Assembly: GCA_030055525.1 (NCBI GenBank)
Contig: JASFYJ010000004.1
Coordinates: 80,394-144,393, forward strand
Direction: 5' to 3'
From: Archaeoglobales archaeon
Lineage (GTDB): Archaea; Halobacteriota; Archaeoglobi; Archaeoglobales; Archaeoglobaceae
DNA: 64,000 bases
Under the pieces are notes generated by a model that was not told the DNA's origin, ran no database searches, and was given only the letters and a program-made list of their open reading frames with translations. This document shows, in pieces, positions 24,260-32,497 of the stretch (the first letter of the stretch is position 1; each line of letters starts with the position of its first letter). Both the position numbers and the translations under genes were made by a program.

Positions 24260-24289
24260 CATTATATGCCCAAAATTTAACTCTCAGTA
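24260..24289 (+). promoter_or_regulatory. tRNA promoter
   Basis: CATTATATGCC at about 24260-24270 is a TATA-like element 20-25 nt before the first base of the tRNA at 24290, the standard spacing for archaeal tRNA genes. It separates the tRNA from the SRP RNA by only 35 nt. Confidence 0.5.
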
Positions 24290-24640
24290 GGGTCCGTAGC
24301 TTAGACTGGTCAGAGCGCCCGGCTCATAACCGGGCGGTCGAGGGTTCAAATCCCTCCGGACCCAGATTTTACGAGAATTGAATGAATTTGAAAAGTTATC
24401 GTTAAATTCTCGCTTTTTTGAATGGCTCGATTTTCGTTTTGAAGGCTGTGGATTTTTATCTTCGCTCGGAATACTCTCGAAGTTGCCAACTATGCGTATG
24501 AAAAACCAGTCTTCAATCCTATAAATCTCAGCTTTGCAACCGATAAGCTCAGAAAATTCCACTGGCAACCGCAAGTAAGGGTATTCAAAGCAATCTTTGG
24601 CCTTCTTTTTTCGAATAACAACTTTTCCAACAAGTTCCAT
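24284..24640 (-). CDS. AbrB-like small protein whose frame runs antisense through the tRNA
   Basis: The ORF encodes 118 aa. Residues 1-55 look real: MELVGKVVIRKKKAKDCFEYPYL, LPVEFSELIGCKAEIYRIED, an AbrB/SpoVT-like swapped-hairpin pattern. A polar linker (SKRKSSHSKKREF) follows. The last 25 residues (RRDLNPRPPGYEPG...) are only the antisense translation of the tRNA gene, a sequence seen wherever an ORF crosses a tRNA. No stop occurs between the conserved part and the tRNA, so the 3' end was probably lost or replaced. It may be a DNA-binding antitoxin-like protein with a worn C-terminus. Confidence 0.45.
   Translation of the reverse strand: MELVGKVVIRKKKAKDCFEYPYLRLPVEFSELIGCKAEIYRIEDWFFIRIVGNFESIPSEDKNPQPSKRKSSHSKKREFNDNFSNSFNSRKIWVRRDLNPRPPGYEPGALTSLSYGPY
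24290..24364 (+). tRNA. tRNA with CAU anticodon (Met elongator or Ile2)
   Basis: A 75-nt cloverleaf. The acceptor is GGGTCCG/CGGACCC with discriminator A; the D-arm contains AGACTGGTCAGA; the anticodon stem CCCGG/CCGGG has loop CTCATAA (anticodon CAT); the T-arm is GAGGG-TTCAAAT-CCCTC. CCA is not encoded and there is no intron. The G1:C72 pair excludes the archaeal initiator, which starts A1:U72. Elongator Met and the agmatidine-modified Ile2 cannot be separated by eye. Confidence 0.93.
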
Positions 24641-24709
24641 AAAGTCATAGTTGGCACCAAAAACAAGAAATTTTGAATAATTTTTTAAACTTCCAAAAGT
24701 TTTTAATTT

Positions 24710-25513
24710 ATGAAAAGCAGAATTGCTGAGATTTTAAAGCTGAAGTATGAGCCCGTAGCAATAATCTGGAGCAATGAAATGCCAGCTAATGCGAAACAGC
24801 CTAAGGAAGGACAATGGAGCTGTGTTATTTGGTTTTTAGCAAGGGCTTCGAAGGGTGAAGTGATTGCCTTTGATAGAGAGCATTTTGGATGCCAAGGCGG
24901 AGCTACTGGTTTGGGATTTGGAAACCAATACTACAACTTTCTTGGCGGTATTGAGGGATTTTGCAGATTCCTTTCGACGGGATTCGAAGACTGGAATAAG
25001 GAGCTTCTGGAAAATTTGAAAAGCATGCTTAGGAAGGAGCAATACGAGAAGATGCTTAAGGGCGAAAGGTATAAGAAGAGCCCAGAGCTTGTCAGAAAAT
25101 TCGTCGAAAAAATCCCAGCAATCGACGTTCCCAAGCGATACGTAGTCTTTAAGCCTTTGAGCAAGGTTGAAGAAGAGCCAGAGGTTGTTGTTTTCATTGC
25201 AAATCCTCATCAGCTTTCAGCTTTGGTTATTCTTGCAAACTATGCAAGAGAAGACAACGAGAACGTTGTTATCCCGATGGGCGCTGGTTGCCATCAGATC
25301 GGGATATTTGCTTACAGAGAAGCGAATTCTGAGAAACCGAGAGCAGTAGTTGGGCTTACCGATTTGGACGCAAGACTTAATGCGAGAGCATTGCTTGGAG
25401 ACGATGTATTCACGTTTGCAGTGCCATACAAGATGTTCCTTGAGATGGAAGAGAACGTAAGGGATAGCTTCCTTGAAGTTGGCACGTGGGTTAAGCTTTC
25501 TGAGTTTGTTTGA
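24710..25513 (+). CDS. DUF169 family protein
   Basis: Soluble protein (267 aa) of DUF169, recognised by LKYEPVAIIWSNEMP, CVIWFLARASKGEVIAFDREHFGCQGGATGLGFG and GAGCHQIGIFAYREANSEKPRAVVGLTDLDAR. The conserved cysteines (about 43, 62 and 186) in Gly-rich settings are typical of the family, which is found in anaerobes; function is unknown. It is monocistronic, with an AT-rich promoter (AATAATTTTTTAAAC) about 25-40 nt upstream. It sits at the tRNA side of the accessory region. Confidence 0.82.
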   Translation: MKSRIAEILKLKYEPVAIIWSNEMPANAKQPKEGQWSCVIWFLARASKGEVIAFDREHFGCQGGATGLGFGNQYYNFLGGIEGFCRFLSTGFEDWNKELLENLKSMLRKEQYEKMLKGERYKKSPELVRKFVEKIPAIDVPKRYVVFKPLSKVEEEPEVVVFIANPHQLSALVILANYAREDNENVVIPMGAGCHQIGIFAYREANSEKPRAVVGLTDLDARLNARALLGDDVFTFAVPYKMFLEMEENVRDSFLEVGTWVKLSEFV

Positions 25514-25605
25514 AATTCCTATCTTTTTTGCCAACACTTTCGATAAAAAGCGACGATTAAAAAATTTATATCTTTGAAATCATTTGAGGGAAATCAGAGA
25601 TCTCC

Positions 25606-25740
25606 TCAATACTCTTTACCCCATACTTTTTCTGGATCGACTGATTTCTTTTCAAATCCTTTTTTGAAAGTTTCAAAAAACTGCGAATCTGGTTTTGCTC
25701 TCATAACTTTTTCAGTTTGCCATATAAAGCTAATTTCCAT
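25606..25740 (-). CDS. Possible 44-residue protein of unknown function
   Basis: A short frame from ATG 25740 to TGA 25606 encodes a charged peptide (MEISFIWQTEKVMRAKP...SVDPEKVWGKEY). Upstream are AAGGAG about 15 nt away and a TATA-like TTATTTAAATTAAA overlapping the end of the STT3 fragment. Reading continues as plausible coding sequence in another frame after the stop, so it could equally be a frameshifted remnant. The rest of the 258-nt gap (25514-25771) shows nothing else recognisable. Confidence 0.3.
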   Translation of the reverse strand: MEISFIWQTEKVMRAKPDSQFFETFKKGFEKKSVDPEKVWGKEY

Positions 25741-25771
25741 ACTATAGCTTGTGTCTCCTTTGGAGTTTAAT

Positions 25772-26746
25772 TTAAATAACCTCAAATATCTTTACTTTTC
25801 CGAACTCTTTTACCAGCTTAAAGTGAGTCAAGTTTTCAGCGTTCTCAACTTGGAGTTTGTAAAGCATTGTTTTATTGAATAAAGCTAAGAGCTCCTTCGC
25901 TGTCATAAAATCTGGATTATAGCCAGCTATTCTCGCTATTGCATGGAATTTTGTTTTTGTATTATTCTCAAAAATTCCCATCTCTTCCGCAGTGACTACA
26001 AACTTCACACCCCTCTTTTCTATGATCTTCATTGCCTCCTCTTCGCTTTCCGCAACGAAAAATTTCGCTGCATCATCCGCTCCAAGTTGAAAGTTGTTGC
26101 AAACCACAGCTTTCTTTGCTACGTAAAGTATCCAGTTCCCGTAGTCCCACCAGCTTAAAACACTATAACTGGGTTTTTCGTAGGCATTCAGGTAATTTTG
26201 TTCCTCAGCGTTCTCCTTCAACCAATTTAGCGTTGCTTTCCAATCGTCGCTCATATCAAAGCCAACAATAGACATTATAATGCATGGTGCTGCAAGGATC
26301 AGCAGAAATGCAGAGACAGTTAGGTGATCACTACTGGTAATCACAACTTCTTTTTTCTTTTCTTTAGCTCTCTTAGCTTTGTTCATTTTTATTTCTTTCT
26401 TCTCGTTTTTTGAGAAAACAGGATACTCAAGCCTTTCGAGTACATTGCAAATTGTATACGAAGCAAGAATGGCTGACGGAATTGCAAGAACTTCAGCAAA
26501 TCTTAGCTGGAGAAGCGATAGGGCAAATGATAGAAGAAAGAACACTAACAAGAACCTGTTTCTAAGCATCAAAATCGAAACCAGAGCTAAAAAGAAGAAA
26601 AGATAGCCAGAAGAGCTGATCAAATCTAAAATTTGGAAGGATTTTGCCTCGCTTATGGTTGGGAGGTAAATGTCGATACCAAAAACGTAGTTAATTCCTG
26701 ATCTAAGAAAATCGAAAGCGCTCAATGGCGTAAAGTATGCAATCAA
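25772..26746 (-). pseudogene. Truncated oligosaccharyltransferase STT3/AglB (C-terminal remnant)
   Basis: An open frame of about 324 aa matches only the second half of archaeal AglB: two or three last transmembrane helices, a Lys-rich loop (KMNKAKRAKEKKKEV), then the soluble domain opening with the catalytic signature SWWDYGNW and a GADDAAKFF segment. Full AglB has 600-900 aa. The N-terminal 11-helix part with the DxD metal motif is missing, and upstream of 26746 the frame runs only to a stop at the neighbouring gene's end. The nominal start is TTG without a ribosome site. It is very probably a remnant, since glycosyl transfer needs the lost half. Confidence 0.75.
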
Positions 26747-26812
26747 AATGCAGAACAGAGTTCCGAGTTTGTTGGAAGTGTTGAATGAATTAGAGAAGTT
26801 TACCGGGACTTT

Positions 26813-27370
26813 TTAAAGCTCGATTCCGGCTTTAATCAATGCCTTCTTTATTCTATCTATCTCCTGTTCAAGCCTTTCGAATCTCTTTTCCAGCAGATCA
26901 TTGGTCTTATCGAGCTTTGAAGATATAGCCTTAACTTCCTCTTTGACCTCCTTTATCTCCTTTTTCAACTCGGCCCTCGTCTCTTTTATCTCCTTAATCG
27001 TCTCGTCCTGTTTTTGCAGCATCAAATCCTGTTTTTCAAGCATCTTAACTCCAACTTGGACAATCTTTGAAAGCTGCGAAGTGTTGAAGCTCGCCCTAAA
27101 CTTCTCGATGTCTCTAACTCTACCTTTGAACTCCTCAACGCTTATCTCTTCAACCACAGCATTTTCGGGTTTATTGCTTTTCACGAATTCAATGAACTGC
27201 TCCAGCTGCTCCTTATCGCCATCAACGAGAACGATTAAAGCTTCTTTTCCATTGATTTTAACGTTTCTCGCATCAAAGCATGGAATGAAAAGCGAGTCAG
27301 CTTCTTCAAGAAGAAAAAGGCGATAACCGACTTCGTGAACTTTGCCCTTGATCGTGATCCTGATCGCCAT
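26813..27370 (-). CDS. Acylphosphatase-like domain fused to a coiled coil
   Basis: Protein of 185 aa. Residues 1-85 have acylphosphatase form: ITIKGKVHEVGYRLFLLEEAD corresponds to GxVQGVxFR with an Arg in the catalytic place, and GDKEQLEQFIEFVKSNKPENAVVEEI matches the C-terminal half. The catalytic Asn region is altered (NVKINGKEA). Residues about 100-180 form an uninterrupted charged coiled coil (KQDETIKEIKETRAELKKEI...). Similar fusions occur in thermophilic archaea; function is unknown, but oligomerisation seems certain. An oligo-T run (TTTTTTTAAAG) upstream may hold its promoter. Confidence 0.7.
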   Translation of the reverse strand: MAIRITIKGKVHEVGYRLFLLEEADSLFIPCFDARNVKINGKEALIVLVDGDKEQLEQFIEFVKSNKPENAVVEEISVEEFKGRVRDIEKFRASFNTSQLSKIVQVGVKMLEKQDLMLQKQDETIKEIKETRAELKKEIKEVKEEVKAISSKLDKTNDLLEKRFERLEQEIDRIKKALIKAGIEL

Positions 27371-27458
27371 AAAAGAATTTTTTTAAAGTCTTTAAAACTC
27401 TTTCCATGAATTTTTTAATTACTCATGAGGATCATGGATCCATCTCATGGGGGGTTAA

Positions 27459-27866
27459 ACGTATTCTGCTTTCTTCATCACAGAACTTCACAGGCCAAGG
27501 ATCTTTGTTGAGCTCGGGGTTCACACAGGAAACTCTTTTTCTGCTTTCTGTCAAGCTGTAAAAGCGCTGAATCTGAAATGTTCTTGTTACGGAGTTGACA
27601 ACTTTAAAGGAGATCCGCATTCAGGATTTTACGATGAATCAGTTTATTTAGAAATAAATAACCACATAACCGAAAATTATGGGGACTTCGCTCAAATAAT
27701 GAAAATGGATTTCGATGAAGCTGTTAAACACGATTTCGAAAATTGGATTAAAAAGATGAGCTATCGCGGGGTGATTTTGCTTCACGATACGCAAGTGAGG
27801 AGGGATGAATTTGGAGTGTGGAAGTTATGGGAAGAGTTGTCTAAGAAATATCCATCCTTAGTTTAG
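27459..27866 (+). pseudogene. Deleted class I methyltransferase (Methyltransf_24-like) remnant
   Basis: Reading from 27459 gives about 135 in-frame codons without a start. The SAM-loop region IFVELGVHTGNSFSAFCQAV is intact, then YGVDNFKGDPHSGFY, then IMKMDFDEA joined directly to VKHDFENWIKKMSYRGVILLHDTQVR. In complete homologues some 15-20 residues (the segment leading to a DLLHIDGLHTYEA-type motif) lie between DEA and VKHDF. Homology to both sides shows an internal in-frame deletion between two similar EA codon pairs. The N-terminus is also gone, with a TAA just upstream. No functional enzyme is expected. Nothing else is seen at 27371-27458. Confidence 0.75.
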
Positions 27867-27920
27867 AGGAGACATTTTAGGGAATGATTGATTCGAGACC
27901 ATAAAAAATTTTATTGCAAT

Positions 27921-29657
27921 TCATGGATTCATCTCGTAAGCATCCTTCAGCGCATAAACCTCGCTGAGAACTTTTTCAAATCGCTCAGCATTCGCAACTG
28001 GCGACTTTATCATCTTTCTGCAGAACTCCTTCTGCCTCTCTGTGGCGCTTGGCTTTGCCATTAGCTCTACCGCAAACTTGGAGAAGTCCCTGACAAAGAT
28101 TTCAAAGATCTGGTCGAGCAGTTCATCGCTAACATCGTAAAGTCCTGCGTAGACTTTCTTAGCCTCAATGATAAGCTGTCCGTAGACAAGCAAGGTGAAA
28201 AGCTCGCCGAGCGTTGCTAAGAAGTCGAAATCCCTCATTTGCTCAGCACTCGGCGGAGCTTTGGCGATCAAATCTCTAAAGCAATCTATCTGCTCCTTGA
28301 AAACGTTCACATTCGGCAAATCAACTTCTGCATAGACCTTTCGATAGTCGTGGAATCTTACCTTTTCAAGCCCTCCAGCAGGACCTTGGTTAAATAAGAA
28401 CTCGTCGTGCTTTGCAACATCCATCTTTGGCACTTCAGCGAACTCTGCAGGATTAAACAAGTAATTGTAGAGGAATTTCAGGATTAAAGCCATGTTCACG
28501 TGCACAGTCCCTTCAAGCTTTGGCAAAGCTCGAATGTATTTTGTGGCCATCTCGAAGTATGTGTCCTTCTCAAAGCCCTTCGCAGCTATCACGTCCCAGA
28601 GAAGGTTTATCACCTCCTCACCTTCTCTTGTAACCTTCGACTTGACCAATGCGTTGTAAAGCAAGTAGCGCCGATCGCTGAGCGATGCGACACGCATGTA
28701 ATCGCAAGCCCTTCTTGCAAAGAGCTTCATCGCAACGAGCCTGCAGTAAGCGTCGACAAAAAGCCTTTTGATGTGCGGAAAGTCCGTTACGTAACTCCCA
28801 TAAAGAACTCGCTTTGAAGCATGGTTTAAAGCTTCGTAGAAAGCATGAGTGCAGATTCCAATTGAAGCCCAGCCAAGGTTAAACTTGCCAACGTTAACTG
28901 TGTTCAGCGCCGCATCCCAAGCTTCTTCACCTTTCTCGAGAATGTCTTCTTCGCTAACAGGATAATCGTGGATCAGGAAATCGCCTACAAACATTTGCGA
29001 AGCGACAACGTTTTTTATCAACTCGTAGTATCTCTCATCTCTACGCAATGCAAAGAAAACAAATCTTCGCTTGTCCATGTCGTAAGGCAAGCTTCCGTCG
29101 GGCTCAGCGAACCTTGCAAAGGTCGATATTATGCTTGCCACGTTTGAGTTGCCGATGTAGTATTTTCTGCCGTAAGCCTTCCAAGTTCCATCTGGTTGTG
29201 GAATAAGTTTAGTCTCAGTTGCATAAATATCAGCACCATGCTCTCGCTCTGAGAGACCGAAGGCAAAAACCCCGCCGTTCTTGAGCATCTCTGCAACTTC
29301 TCTCTTTATCTTCTCATTCTTGCTCATCCATATTGGCCCCAGGCCAAGAATTGTCACCTGCCAGGTATACCAGTAAGCAAGGCTGTAGAAAGCCAAAACC
29401 TCATTGTAATCGCAAATTCGCCAGGTGTCCCAGCGAGTTTCGCCATTGCTGAACTCTGGCGGAGTTAAAAAGGTGTAGAAGATCTTGTTTTGTTTCTGGA
29501 ACTCCAAAAAATCGTCATACCATACCATTTTCCTGTCGTTCTCCTTAAGCTTTGCTTTACCCATGCTCTCAAAGAATTCGATCGTCTTCAGGATCAGCTC
29601 TCTTGCCTTCTCATCCAAATGTTCTCCTTTGAACTTCTTGGGGTTTAGAAGGATCAT
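27921..29657 (-). CDS. Large acyl-CoA dehydrogenase/oxidase-family protein
   Basis: Flavoenzyme of 578 aa from the ATG at 29657; the frame extends to 29756 but the extra 33 residues are not conserved-looking. FAFGLSEREHGADIYATETKLIP is the FAD/substrate segment of the acyl-CoA dehydrogenase fold, followed by beta-domain sequence YYIGNSNVASIISTFARF. The helical C-terminal region with DVIAAKGFEKDTYFEMATKYIR replaces the usual catalytic-Glu region, and a C-terminal extension of about 180 aa follows, as in long ACADs. Base composition looks richer in G+C than the flanks. It stands alone in the accessory region; the substrate is unknown. Confidence 0.8.
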   Translation of the reverse strand: MILLNPKKFKGEHLDEKARELILKTIEFFESMGKAKLKENDRKMVWYDDFLEFQKQNKIFYTFLTPPEFSNGETRWDTWRICDYNEVLAFYSLAYWYTWQVTILGLGPIWMSKNEKIKREVAEMLKNGGVFAFGLSEREHGADIYATETKLIPQPDGTWKAYGRKYYIGNSNVASIISTFARFAEPDGSLPYDMDKRRFVFFALRRDERYYELIKNVVASQMFVGDFLIHDYPVSEEDILEKGEEAWDAALNTVNVGKFNLGWASIGICTHAFYEALNHASKRVLYGSYVTDFPHIKRLFVDAYCRLVAMKLFARRACDYMRVASLSDRRYLLYNALVKSKVTREGEEVINLLWDVIAAKGFEKDTYFEMATKYIRALPKLEGTVHVNMALILKFLYNYLFNPAEFAEVPKMDVAKHDEFLFNQGPAGGLEKVRFHDYRKVYAEVDLPNVNVFKEQIDCFRDLIAKAPPSAEQMRDFDFLATLGELFTLLVYGQLIIEAKKVYAGLYDVSDELLDQIFEIFVRDFSKFAVELMAKPSATERQKEFCRKMIKSPVANAERFEKVLSEVYALKDAYEMNP

Positions 29658-29768
29658 GCTCAAAAACTGACTGGTGAATTTATAAAGGTAGCGAAAAATT
29701 GCGATGGAATAATGAAGATCTGCGAAAGATCTTAGCCTTTTTAACACATTTTGCAAGGTTTAGTATTG

Positions 29769-29845
29769 AGGGACCCCATCTTCTTTTCGTTCAAAAAAGG
29801 TCACTTTTTATTGAAAGACAGGTGGTCTAATCTATACGGGTCCCT
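29769..29845. repeat. 8-bp inverted repeat with 61-nt spacer
   Basis: AGGGACCC (29769-29776) and GGGTCCCT (29838-29845) are exact complements at the edge of the accessory region, between the dehydrogenase start and L37Ae. They may be ends of a tiny decayed element or the stem of a small RNA. No gene was recognised in the 29658-29941 gap otherwise. Confidence 0.4.
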
Positions 29846-29907
29846 AGGTTCATCTAGATCGATTTATAACAATTTAAACCAGGATTTCAATTATGCTTAT
29901 TTGAGCC

Positions 29908-29920
29908 AAAAATTTAAATG
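29908..29920 (+). promoter_or_regulatory. rpl37ae/rpo12 promoter
   Basis: AAAAATTTAAATG is a good archaeal TATA region centred near 29915. It lies 27 nt before the ATG at 29942, indicating leaderless transcription. It also overlaps the ATG at 29918, ruling that codon out as the start of L37Ae. Confidence 0.55.
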
Positions 29921-29941
29921 TCGCAGCAAAAAGTGCAGTGT

Positions 29942-30193
29942 ATGGCCAGAACGAAGAAAACAAAACAGGCAGCAAAGTTTGGACCAAGGTACGGATTGAA
30001 GATCAGAAGAGCTTGGCTAGAAATTGATGTAATACAGAGAAAGAAGTACGTCTGTAAAAGGTGCGGCAAGAGGACTGTTAAAAGAGTTGGCAGTGGAATT
30101 TGGGAGTGTAAACACTGCGGCTACAAGTTTGCCGGTGGATGTTATGTGCCATCTACAGCAGCTTACAAGGCTGTAGAAAAAAGTTTGGGATGA
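29942..30193 (+). CDS. rpl37ae: 50S ribosomal protein L37Ae
   Basis: Zinc-ribbon protein of the large subunit (83 aa) beginning MARTKKTKQAAKFGPRYG, with ribbon cysteines CKRCGKRTVKR and CKHCGYKF. GGCYVPSTAAYKAV is the standard C-terminal block. The upstream ATG at 29918 falls within the TATA element, so 29942 is the start. It is followed after 3 nt by rpo12, a conserved archaeal pairing. Confidence 0.96.
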   Translation: MARTKKTKQAAKFGPRYGLKIRRAWLEIDVIQRKKYVCKRCGKRTVKRVGSGIWECKHCGYKFAGGCYVPSTAAYKAVEKSLG

Positions 30194-30196
30194 TAT

Positions 30197-30337
30197 ATGA
30201 GCTACAAATGTCTAATCTGCGGTGCTGAAGTTGATGTGGATCTTGAAAAAAACACCATACAATGCATGATGTGTGGTGGGCGAATTCTAGTAAAACCAAG
30301 ACCACCAGCTAAGAAGAAGAGGGTAAAAGCAATATAA
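30197..30337 (+). CDS. rpo12: DNA-directed RNA polymerase subunit P (Rpo12)
   Basis: Very small zinc-ribbon subunit (46 aa): MSYKCLICGAEVDVDLEKN, CMMCGGRILVKPRP and a basic tail KKKRVKAI. The spacing CxxC...CxxC and RILVKPR ending are characteristic of Rpo12/RPB12, which contacts Rpo3 and the second largest subunit. It is in one operon with L37Ae. Its length is normal for archaea. Confidence 0.95.
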   Translation: MSYKCLICGAEVDVDLEKNTIQCMMCGGRILVKPRPPAKKKRVKAI

Positions 30338-30358
30338 TCCTTTTAACTAGATTCTTTT

Positions 30359-30757
30359 GTGAGGTTCAAGTGTAGAGGCCTTTACGGAAAAAAAGTAGAA
30401 GGACCAGCTCTGGTATCGAAGAATCAGATCTCCCTTTTTGGAGATATAGCTGACGATGGAACCATAGTTGCGAAAGATAGTGATATAAGGGGAGAAAAAG
30501 TAACTGGAAAGGTATTGATCTTCCCATCTGCTCGCGGCTCAACAGTTGGATCTTACGTACTTTTAAAGCTAAAGAAGACTGGATGTGCACCTTTGGCGAT
30601 AGTAAACAAAAAAAGTGATTTGATCGTAGCTTCAGGCGCCGTAATCGCTGATGTTGTGCTTGTGGATGATGTAGAGGATGAATTTTTCAGTACGGTGAAA
30701 TCGGGAGATAGAGTAGTTGTAAATGCCGAAGAAAACTACGTGGAACTGATAAAATGA
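30359..30757 (+). CDS. DUF126 swivelling-domain protein (phosphomevalonate dehydratase small subunit)
   Basis: Small subunit of the aconitase-X type enzyme (132 aa, GTG start). It has the swivel-domain motifs LFGDIADDGTIVAKDSD, GKVLIFPSARGSTVGSYVLLKL and SGAVIADVVLVDD. In archaea the heterodimer dehydrates mevalonate 5-phosphate in the modified mevalonate pathway, which makes lipid precursors. The large subunit is not in this window. It overlaps the protease gene by 4 nt. Confidence 0.85.
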   Translation: MRFKCRGLYGKKVEGPALVSKNQISLFGDIADDGTIVAKDSDIRGEKVTGKVLIFPSARGSTVGSYVLLKLKKTGCAPLAIVNKKSDLIVASGAVIADVVLVDDVEDEFFSTVKSGDRVVVNAEENYVELIK

Positions 30758-31767
30758 TAGACGAGGCGGAATTCAACAAGATAAACACCTTATTTTACAT
30801 ATATCGCTTCGAAAAGATAAGGAACGGTTATTTATTTTATTTAATCCCACTTGCCGATGTAGAATCTATAAAGAGATTCATCGCTGAGCTATCGCAGAAG
30901 TACGATGTCAAAGTAGGGTACGATGGTGGTAAGTATATTTTGGAGTTGAAAAAGCCAAAGAGAGACAATTTGTGGGTAAACTTTCTTCTCCTCATAGCTA
31001 CGATCTTTACAACAACCTACGTTGGATCACTCTTTTATCCTCAGCCGAACCTATTCGGCGGTCTGATGTTTTCTACAGCCATAATGAGCGTTCTTGGAAG
31101 CCATGAAATGGGGCACTACTTTGCAGCAAGAAGATGGAAGATGAAGACATCCTTACCTTATTTTATACCTTTTCCAACTATAATAGGTACGATGGGGGCA
31201 GTTATAAAGCATAGGGGAGTGATTCCAAATAGAAAAGCCCTTTTTGATGTTGGTGTTGCTGGACCAATTGCTGGAATCTTTGTATCGATCTTGGTTGTAG
31301 CTATAGGATTAAAAATTCCCTACGATTTATCTGGAGAACCTGGAATTTATATAGGTGCTCCATTGCTCTTTGATGTCATCGTCAAACTTGTAGGTTTTGA
31401 GGGAGAGGTGATACATCCAGTAGCGTTTGCTGGCTGGGTGGGTTTTTTTGTAACATTCTTAAACATGCTTCCCGTTGGACAGCTGGATGGAGGACATGTT
31501 GCAAGAGCCATGTTTGGTAAAAAAGCTGAAATCATCTCAAAGTCTGTTCCCCCACTCTTAATTGTTCTTGGACTCTATTTGTCAGTTTACTCAATTCCAA
31601 CCGGAGTTTGGATAATCTGGGGATTAATAACTTTCTTTTTCGCTTTAAACCCTCATCCAGAACCCTTAGATGATATAACACCGATAGACAAGAGGAGGTT
31701 TTTACTCGGTATTGTTGCATTCTCACTTGCGATCCTTTGTTTCACTCCAGTTCCATTCTATTACTGA
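30754..31767 (+). CDS. Site-2 protease family membrane metalloprotease (M50)
   Basis: Intramembrane zinc protease (337 aa). The catalytic HEMGH motif sits in MSVLGSHEMGHYFAARRW near residue 120. The second metal site is NMLPVGQLDGGH near residue 250. Six or so helices surround them, with a cytosolic N-terminal domain of about 65 aa resembling that of the EGY1/archaeal S2P group. The substrate is unknown; relatives cleave membrane-bound regulators. It is translationally coupled to the DUF126 gene upstream. Confidence 0.9.
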   Translation: MIDEAEFNKINTLFYIYRFEKIRNGYLFYLIPLADVESIKRFIAELSQKYDVKVGYDGGKYILELKKPKRDNLWVNFLLLIATIFTTTYVGSLFYPQPNLFGGLMFSTAIMSVLGSHEMGHYFAARRWKMKTSLPYFIPFPTIIGTMGAVIKHRGVIPNRKALFDVGVAGPIAGIFVSILVVAIGLKIPYDLSGEPGIYIGAPLLFDVIVKLVGFEGEVIHPVAFAGWVGFFVTFLNMLPVGQLDGGHVARAMFGKKAEIISKSVPPLLIVLGLYLSVYSIPTGVWIIWGLITFFFALNPHPEPLDDITPIDKRRFLLGIVAFSLAILCFTPVPFYY

Positions 31768-31786
31768 GAAGGATAAACTTTTTTAG

Positions 31787-32041
31787 ATGAGTGATGAAGT
31801 TGCAAGAATGAAAGAGAAAGTGGTCACGATAAGCGTGGGAAAGAACGGTATAACGGAAAATCTAATAAACGAAATAAATCTCCAGCTCGAAAAAAGGGGA
31901 GTTGTGAAGGTGAGGATGTTAAAGAACTTTAGATCACATTCGGGAAAAAGTAAGGATGAGATAGTTGAGGAGATAGCGTCTAAGGTAAAAGGTAAGGTTA
32001 TAGACTTTAGAGGTTTCGTGTTAACTTTGGAGAGGTGTTGA
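31787..32041 (+). CDS. YhbY/CRM-domain RNA-binding protein
   Basis: Single CRM domain (84 aa): [35 protein letters not shown], then [25 protein letters not shown]. The GKNG loop corresponds to the GxxG motif of the fold. Bacterial YhbY associates with pre-50S ribosomes, which fits the ribosomal neighbourhood. It ends 2 nt before the S19e ATG. Confidence 0.9.
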   Translation: MSDEVARMKEKVVTISVGKNGITENLINEINLQLEKRGVVKVRMLKNFRSHSGKSKDEIVEEIASKVKGKVIDFRGFVLTLERC

Positions 32042-32043
32042 AA

Positions 32044-32487
32044 ATGAGTACGGTCTATGATGTACCGGCGGACGTGTTGATTGGCAAACTTGCAGAAAAA
32101 CTAAAGGATATGGTTGCTCCACCGGAGTGGGCTAAATACGTCAAGACAGGAGTGCATAAAGAAAGAGCACCAGAACAAAAAGACTGGTGGTACTACAGGT
32201 TAGCATCCATATTCAGAAGGATATACATCGATGGCCCAGTAGGTATAGAGAGACTGAGAACTTACTACGGCGGAGGAAAAAGGAGAGGTGTCAGACCAGT
32301 ACAGTTTAGGAAAGGTAGCGGAGCTATAGTAAGAACAGCACTTCATCAGCTTGAACAGCTGGGATTCGTTCAGAAAACAAAGGATGGCAGAGTTGTATCG
32401 CCGATGGGTAGGTCTTTTCTGGACAAGTTAGCAGCTGAAGTCAAAAAAGAAGTCGTAAAGGACATTCCTGAACTGCAGAAATATTAA
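32044..32487 (+). CDS. rps19e: 30S ribosomal protein S19e
   Basis: Archaeal/eukaryotic small-subunit protein (147 aa) starting [20 protein letters not shown]. Conserved blocks are [46 protein letters not shown] and [11 protein letters not shown]. The frame opens at 32035, but the ATG at 32044 fits the family start and follows GAGGTG. It belongs to the cluster S19e-PDCD5-L39e-L31e-aIF6-LX common in Euryarchaeota. Confidence 0.96.
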   Translation: MSTVYDVPADVLIGKLAEKLKDMVAPPEWAKYVKTGVHKERAPEQKDWWYYRLASIFRRIYIDGPVGIERLRTYYGGGKRRGVRPVQFRKGSGAIVRTALHQLEQLGFVQKTKDGRVVSPMGRSFLDKLAAEVKKEVVKDIPELQKY

Positions 32488-32497
32488 GGTGGTTTGT

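Noticed and set aside
24187..24381. Reading frame through the SRP RNA and tRNA
   Set aside because: It translates two structured RNA genes; no coding features.
27432..27620. Leftward 62-aa frame over the methyltransferase remnant
   Set aside because: The opposite strand carries recognisable methyltransferase homology; this frame is a shadow.
24290..29900. Integrated virus or plasmid at the tRNA gene
   Set aside because: No integrase, no repeated tRNA 3' end at the far side and no phage or plasmid genes were seen; only decayed accessory genes.
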